Shown here: piece by piece, positions 32,501-38,249 of the stretch
Layout: each line of letters starts with the position of its first letter
How positions within the stretch are numbered: the first letter of the stretch is position 1
Translations under genes and position numbers: made by a program
The notes under the pieces: model-generated
The model's database searches: none
Seen by the model: only the letters and a program-made list of their open reading frames with translations
Told to the model about the DNA's origin: nothing
Source of the DNA: Fusarium oxysporum f. sp. lycopersici 4287
Lineage: Eukaryota > Ascomycota > Sordariomycetes > Hypocreales > Nectriaceae
DNA length: 38,249 bases
Direction of reading: 5' to 3'
Assembly (NCBI RefSeq): GCF_000149955.1
Contig: NC_030992.1
Coordinates: forward strand, 170,980 to 209,228

Positions 32501-35500
32501 TCGGACATTCACCAGCTTGATTCCATCGCAACTCTTCAGGGTTTCCCATCTGTGCTACCACTTATCCATGGTACAACTCCCGTTGAGGACCTTTCCGCTG
32601 TTGTCGTGCAACTGGGAACTTGCATCATCCAGATCGCACTGGCCCGTTTCTGGATCAGCCTCGGCATCACTCCCCAGTATGTCATTGGACACAGTCTGGG
32701 TGAGTATGCCGCCCTCCAGATTGCCGGAGTGCTTAGCGTCAACGATGCCATCTTCCTCTGTGGTCACAGGGCAGCGCTTCTGGACAAGAAGTGCACTGCT
32801 TATACTCACGGCATGGTCGCTGTCAAAGCGGCAGCGGATGACTTGAGACAGCGGATCTCGTCGGACTTAAAGGTTGAAATTGCTTGTGTCAACGGTACCG
32901 AGGACACTGTCCTCAGCGGTCCCAACGCGGACATCGAGTCGCTCTGCGGGAAGCTGACCCAGGCTGGCTACAAGCTCCACAAGTTGGAGATTCCCTTTGC
33001 ATTCCACTCGTCTCAGGTCGATCCCATTCTTGACGACCTCGAAGAACTGGCTTCTCAGGTTGAGTTCCACGAGCCCAAGCTTCCTATCGTCTCGCCTCTT
33101 CTACGTACGCTACTTACTGGTGATACACTCGGTCCTCAGTACATCAGACGTCATTGCCGTGAGACAGTTGACTTCCTTGGTGCTATCAAGATGGCTGAGG
33201 CACAAGGGATCATGGACCGAACTGGCATGTGTATCGAGATTGGAGCACACCCTATCCTCACGCGAATGGTCAAGTCAATCATCGGCCAAGAGTTCCGATG
33301 CCTTGCTTCTCTTCGCCGCAAGGAGGACCACTTCAAGACTCTTGCTGACTCTCTCTGCGCTTTACATCTGGCTGGCCTTTCTATCAACTGGGACGAGTAC
33401 CATCGGGACTTTGCTTCATCTCGCAATGTGCTCCAGCTTCCTAAGTATAGTTGGCAGCTTGCGAACTACTGGATGCAGTACAAGTACAGCTGGTGTCTTA
33501 CCAAGGGCGACGCTCCCGTTGAGAATGGTCTGGTTGGTGCAGTTGTGCAGACGAGGGCACTGAGGCTTAGTGACTCAGTGCACAATGTCATTGAGCAGGT
33601 TCATGGTGACAAGAGAAGCTCTATCACGGTTGAGTCTGATATGCATGACGCCTCTCTCCTAACCATAGCGCAAAACCATCGTGTCAACGGATTGACTATG
33701 GCCCCTTCGGTTAGTCCCCTCTCTTCAATACTACTATTGGATTCTATCACTGACTTTACGATTTGCAGACTCTCTTTGCCGACATCGCATTTACTCTCGC
33801 CAAACACCTCATTCAGACACACGGCCTCGACGCGCAGACGAACCTACCCTCCATCAACAACATGGCTGTCGAGAAGGCTCTCATCGTAGGGGAGACTGGC
33901 CCTCAGCTATTCCACGCATCGCTTGATATGGACTGGACTTCCATGCACGGTTCAGTCCGTATCTTCAGCGTCAATGCGAGCGGGAAGCAGACCACTCTCC
34001 ACGCAGTCTGCGATGTAGCGGTTGAGAACCCAAGTTCTCATCGTGAAAGCTGGCAGAGCCACGCTTACCTCATCCAGAGAGGTATTACGCAGCTTGTCAA
34101 AGGTGCTGGTGATGGAACTGCTCATATGATGCGACGTGGTCTCTTGTACAAGATCTTTTCCAACTCGGTGCAGTACGGGTCTGCTTTCCAAGGCATCGAA
34201 CAGGTCTGGTTTGACAGTGAAGGCCTCGAAGGAACTGGCAAGGTCTTCATGCCATCCGGCAAGGACACTTTTGCACTCAACCCGTATTGCTGCGACAGTT
34301 TGGGCCACATCACAGGCTTCATCATGAATTGCAGCGACAGCTTGGACCTTGATGACCACGTCTACATTAATCATGGCTGGCGCTCCCTTCGCTTGGTTGA
34401 GCCTTACCAGTGCGATGTGCAGTATCAGACATATGTCAAGATGCAGGCTGTCGGCTCTGATGATTCTACTTACAGTGGCGATGTCCATGTTCTTCGTGAT
34501 GGTAAGATCATCGGTATCTGNNNNNNNNNNNNNNNNNNNNNNNNNNNNNNNNNNNNNNNNNNNNNNNNNNNNNNNNNNNNNNNNNNNNNNNNNNNNNNNN
34601 NNNNNNNNNNNNNNNNNNNNNNNNNNNNNNNNNNNNNNNNNNNNNNNNNNNNNNNNNNNNNNNNNNNNNNNNNNNNNNNNNNNNNNNNNNNNNNNNNNNN
34701 NNNNNNNNNNNNNNNNNNNNNNNNNNNNNNNNNNNNNNNNNNNNNNNNNNNNNNNNNNNNNNNNNNNNNNNNNNNNNNNNNNNNNNNNNNNNNNNNNNNN
34801 NNNNNNNNNNNNNNNNNNNNNNNNNNNNNNNNNNNNNNNNNNNNNNNNNNNNNNNNNNNNNNNNNNNNNNNNNNNNNNNNNNNNNNNNNNNNNNNNNNNN
34901 NNNNNNNNNNNNNNNNNNNNNNNNNNNNNNNNNNNNNNNNNNNNNNNNNNNNNNNNNNNNNNNNNNNNNNNNNNNNNNNNNNNNNNNNNNNNNNNNNNNN
35001 NNNNNNNNNNNNNNNNNNNNNNNNNNNNNNNNNNNNNNNNNNNNNNNNNNNNNNNNNNNNNNNNNNNNNNNNNNNNNNNNNNNAGTGACCACGGGGATGA
35101 TCCCGTTGAGGATGTCAAGCCTGTTGTGGCTGAGATACCTCGCTCAACCTCTACGATCTTGCAGGGCACCAAGCACTGTTCCCGAACACTCTTTCTGTTC
35201 CCCGACGGCGCCGGCTCAGCCACATCTTATGTCACCCTCCCGTCCATTTCGCCGGACATGAGAGTCATCGGATTGAACAGTCCCTACCTCACCAAGCCGC
35301 ATGAATTCAACTGTGCTCTCCAGGACATCACAGGCTCCTACTTGAACGAAGTGCGTCGACGCCAACCCCAAGGCCCTTATCATCTCGCCGGTTGGTCAGC
35401 AGGCGGCGTCTCGGCGTTTGACGCGGCTCGTCAGCTTGTCTCAGATGGAGAGGTAGTCGAAAGCCTCATCCTGATCGACTCCCCCAACCCCGTTGGTCTC

Positions 35501-35938
35501 GGCAAACTGCCAAAGCGTATGTACGACTTCCTTGAAAAGTCGGGTATCTTTGGCGCTTTCGAGATGGGCGAGGAAGCTCAAGCGCCGCCTGATTGGCTCT
35601 TCCAGCATTTCTGTGTCTTTATCGAGGCTTTGGATAGGTACGTGCCTGAGCCATTCGAGCATGGCATGGCACCAAAAACGACCATCATTTGGGCCGCGGA
35701 CGGCGTGTGCAAAAACCCTGATGATCCCCGTCCAGAGGCACAGCCTGACGATCCTCGGGGAATGAACTGGCTCTTGAATAACAGGGAGGACTTTGGGCCT
35801 AATGGATGGGATGAGTTTATTGGCCCCGGCAACATCAGCACAATGGCGATTGAGAATGCCAACCACTTCACTATGATGAGGGAGCCCATTGCGTCTGCTC
35901 TTTGTGCGAAAATCCGGGAGGCGATGAGGGTCAATTGA
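29597..35938 (+). CDS. bik1: Bikaverin non-reducing polyketide synthase (SAT-KS-AT-PT-[ACP]-TE)
   Basis: Exons are 29597-29883, 29936-30221, 30278-33709 and 33769-35938; introns are 52, 56 and 59 nt. Domains in order: starter-unit transacylase (GICTG, C117), ketosynthase (about 370-800; C541 in DTACSSS, H676 in MHGTGT, H718 in NVGHAES), malonyl acyltransferase (about 908-1225; S997 in GHSLG), and product template (H1325 in HRVNG; likely D1511 in CDSLGHITGF). A gap of 563 N (34521-35083) covers the expected acyl carrier region. The thioesterase/cyclase follows (GWSAGG Ser codon at 35396; NANHF His). The frame differs by one across the gap, so the gap length is inexact or a fourth intron lies inside. 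The enzyme builds pre-bikaverin from acetyl- and malonyl-CoA. The total of about 2,040-2,060 residues agrees with Fusarium Bik1 (Pks4). Confidence 0.97.
34521..35083. other. Assembly gap, 563 N, over the bik1 acyl carrier region
   Basis: A non-round length suggests an estimated scaffold gap. The reading frame before and after it does not agree for 563 bases without an intron. About 188 residues are hidden, enough for a linker and one carrier domain. Confidence 0.95.
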
Positions 35939-36167
35939 CAAGTGTCTTGAAGCGGCAGTGTTATTTATTTAGATATTATGCCTTTGCTTTCTATAGTTGC
36001 TTTCTTTTAATGGTAAATTTGTACATCTTATATATACTCCCCCGGGTAAACATAACACTTCCCTATCGTGTCAGCACACTGACGTAAGTTAGTGCCAGCC
36101 CCAACCCAACTTAACTAGATTTATAGATTTACTACGCGTGATTTCCACTTCTTTACTCATATCAGTT

Positions 36168-36177
36168 CGGATCTCTT
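36168..36177 (+). promoter_or_regulatory. Partial match to the bik promoter motif upstream of the hydrolase
   Basis: CGGATCTCTT is identical to the first ten bases of the bik1 site (29305-29314), including TTCGGA context, but the second CGG is replaced by TCA. It lies only about 18 bp before the hydrolase ATG, so it may be chance or a decayed site. Confidence 0.25.
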
Positions 36178-36195
36178 TCACAATTCCTTCACATT

Positions 36196-37279
36196 ATGAC
36201 AACTGAGCAGGGCCGTGTTAGTATACCCACCGTAAAGGATGGTGAAGAATGGTCGTTTCTCTTTCGAATCTACCTCAACTGCGTCACCTGGACTCTGCGC
36301 CAGCTTGTATCATTTCTGACCGGTCCAAATGAGGGTCATGATCTGGAAGTTAAAATCAACACCCCAGGATTGGGAGCGGGGTATGTGATCTGTAATGTGT
36401 GGCTACCCCGACCCACGGATGAAATCCAACCAAAACATCCACTGGTGTTAGTTCTTGAAGGCGGTGGCTTTGTCTTGGGACACCCTAAGGATGGACGTTT
36501 AAATAACCGTCGAATCGTTGATGAGGTGTGTAGCCTACACTACGCACAGCGATCACTCAGACCTAACACCAGCGCAGACGGGAGCCATTGTCATGTCGAT
36601 CGATTACGCCAAGGCGCCCAGATACCCTTATCCTCACGCTTTGTTGCAAGTATACGAAGCGCTACGGTGGGCCCTAACGTCCTCAGCTGCCCGTGAAGGC
36701 ATGAATGTTGATCCCCGCCGTGTAGCGATCGGAGGAAATTCAGCGGGTGGTAATTTGACAGCAGCTCTATCGCTATTACTATCCTTTCGAAGTGGCCCTT
36801 GCTCCATGTTCAGAGAGGGTCTACCGCTAGACTTCAAGCAGGTTTTACAATTAATGCTCTGTCCCAGCCTTGAATTGCGCTTGCCATACGATCTTCGACT
36901 TGCCCGGTCTACAATCGACGCCCAGAAGCACAGCCTACCCGCCTGGATGGCCCGGGCAATGGAGCAGTCGTATCTACCGCCAAGAATCTGCAAGGATGAG
37001 ATCTTTGTATCCCCCGCCGCTGCTAGTGTAGAACTGCTTCGTGAACTGGATGTTTCACCTGCTATGCTGTTCACCGGTAGTCTCGATTGCCTCAAGGAGG
37101 AGGGCTTCTGTTATGCCCAAAATCTTACGAAGGGCGGCAAGGAGGTTACATTTCATGAATTTGAAGGCGGAACTCATGGATTCTCAGTCAAGCCGCAGGA
37201 GGGAAGTGCGGAGGCGCAGATCATGTACGAGGAATGTTGGGCTAGAATATGTCATTCTCTCCGAGATGCGTTCTCATAG
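36196..37279 (+). CDS. Alpha/beta hydrolase, hormone-sensitive lipase type
   Basis: Two exons, 36196-36525 and 36578-37279, with a 52-nt intron (GTGTGT donor, ACCTAAC branch, GCAG acceptor), give 343 residues. The oxyanion motif appears as EGGGFVLG in place of the usual HGGGF. The nucleophile elbow is GGNSAGGN. The later acid and base are visible in GSLDCLKEEG and GGTHGFS. All three catalytic positions are thus present, so an active esterase or lipase-like enzyme acting on a small ester or lactone is plausible. It lies about 260 bp downstream of bik1 on the same strand. It is not part of the six-gene bikaverin cluster as established. Whether it shares its control is open. Confidence 0.88.
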
Positions 37280-38042
37280 TGTTACTGAACGCAAGAGATA
37301 GCTATTTTCATCAGGCAAAGTTGAATGGACGACTACCTCTTACATAGCAGAGGTGAAGTTACAAGTTGCCATTAGATGATAATTTATGCTTTATTTTCTC
37401 CCCTATCTTTCTCTAAGTTCTCTATGCTGATATAAGCTCTCAACCACAAGTCTCAACTGCACATAACGCACCTTACTCACAACTTAGATATTACACCACC
37501 ATGCCTGACCAATTGTTACAGTATAAAGCTGATGTAATAAAAAACTGGATTATGACTCTTTGGTCGGCCTGAAAGGCATATACGATGGTGCCTCCAATTG
37601 CTCGACCAAGAAAGGTTAGCTCAACACCACGCCTTATCTTTCTCCAAGCTACCTCGTTGTGTAAATATCCTGTTGAGCTTCTTTCTGCGTAGTGACTGAA
37701 ACGCGCCTTTATTAGGATAACGAAGTATGGCCATTAATGCTTTAGATACTATTATCCGCTTATCTCAGTGTACAGAAAGAGTAATATAATCGGAGGGAGA
37801 TAAATATAGTATAGTGGATGGAACGAAAGGAGATAAGTAGGTTCTTCTCAAATGACAATTTATTCTTGACCTTTTTCTTTGAAACCTACCTACATCTTAT
37901 GCATTCCATCACCATGATCCTTCAGTTCAGGGTCGCCGCGAACTAGCCCCAATATGGGGGAACTGGTTTTGTCAATATGGGCCTGACAGATGTCCACGCA
38001 GTCTATTGCCATATCTATAGATCGTTACATTCCCCTACACGA
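37280..38042. other. Intergenic region without a recognisable gene
   Basis: 763 bases between the hydrolase and the dehydrogenase fragment, moderately AT-rich. Short ATG-started frames are not supported by any family motif. Confidence 0.45.
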
Positions 38043-38249
38043 TCAAATAGTATTCCCACCGTCAACCGGCCAGCAAGCTCCTGTTACAAAAGATGCTTGC
38101 TCGCTCAATAGGAAAACAATTACACTAGCGACTTCATCCGGATGCGCGGCTCGAGCGATGGGGTTTGCTCTGTCCGTCGCTGGCTCTCCATTCGCATCTC
38201 TTGTACGGTACTCTGGGTCATTGGAGTGTCGATAAACCCTGCGCGACTG
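38043..38249 (-). pseudogene. Short-chain dehydrogenase/reductase, C-terminal part, frame-broken and cut by the window end
   Basis: Read from the right edge on the minus strand, the sequence gives GFIDTPMT, the segment after the catalytic Tyr/Lys in classical SDR enzymes. After a frame change near the AAACCCC run at about 38130-38150 it reads [19 protein letters not shown]. It ends with [15 protein letters not shown] and a TGA at 38045-38043. FVTGxxxxVDGG is the standard C-terminal signature of FabG-like SDRs. The frame change means either a pseudogene or a homopolymer error. The N-terminal cofactor fold lies outside the window. Confidence 0.7.

Noticed and set aside
33952..35223. Long minus-strand open frame across the bik1 gap
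   Set aside because: Antisense of bik1 product template and thioesterase coding; it is kept open by the N run and has no motif.
34349..35938. Separate gene starting at 34349 and spanning the gap
   Set aside because: The part before the gap is the wrong frame of bik1. Only the part after the gap is genuine, and it is the bik1 thioesterase domain.
37990..38235. Plus-strand open frame at the right end
   Set aside because: It is antisense to the recognisable SDR C-terminal sequence.

Overview
The window looks like a piece of a filamentous ascomycete genome, most likely Fusarium. The evidence is short introns of about 50-110 nt with GTAAGT-like donors and CTAAC/CTGAC branch points, fungal regulator and transporter families, and TA-rich blocks resembling repeat-induced point mutation (RIP). 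The decisive element is a six-gene block at 18.8-35.9 kb whose gene content and order match the Fusarium bikaverin cluster. Species cannot be fixed from the sequence; Botrytis is also known to carry a horizontally acquired copy. The assembly has four runs of N, three of exactly 100 N and one of 563 N.

Left part (0-14 kb): relics and transposons. A C2H2 zinc-finger fragment and a facing F-box-like gene open the window. A three-exon Nramp metal transporter (with an assembly gap) lies at 3.8-5.8 kb. Next come a degraded major facilitator superfamily (MFS) transporter fragment (6.5-7.1 kb), long AT-rich blocks, and a nested pair of Fot1/pogo-type DNA transposons. The younger 1,861-bp copy (8339-10199) sits inside the left terminal inverted repeat of an older, heavily mutated relative (8319-12102). 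A 5'-truncated flavin monooxygenase pseudogene (12.8-14.0 kb) lies at the right edge of the AT-rich block.

Middle (14-18 kb): a secreted proteinase K-like subtilisin (14.8-16.1 kb) faces an AflR-like Zn2Cys6 regulator (16.5-17.9 kb).

Bikaverin cluster (18.8-35.9 kb): bik6 (MFS exporter, -), bik5 (Zn2Cys6 activator, +), bik4 (NmrA-like regulator, -), bik3 (O-methyltransferase, -), bik2 (FAD monooxygenase, +) and bik1 (non-reducing PKS, +). Bik1 makes the polyketide core, Bik2 and Bik3 oxidise and methylate it, Bik6 exports the product, and Bik4/Bik5 control expression. Bik1 is complete except for the stretch around the acyl carrier domain, which falls in the 563-N gap. The promoters of bik1, bik2, bik3 and bik4 each carry one CGG-N7-CGG direct repeat of the form CGGA-NNNN-TTCGG, oriented in the direction of its own gene. 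This is a good candidate for the Bik5 binding site.

Right part (36-38.2 kb): a two-exon hormone-sensitive-lipase-type alpha/beta hydrolase with a partial match to the same motif just upstream of its ATG, then about 760 bp without a recognisable gene, and a frame-broken C-terminal piece of a short-chain dehydrogenase running off the window end.
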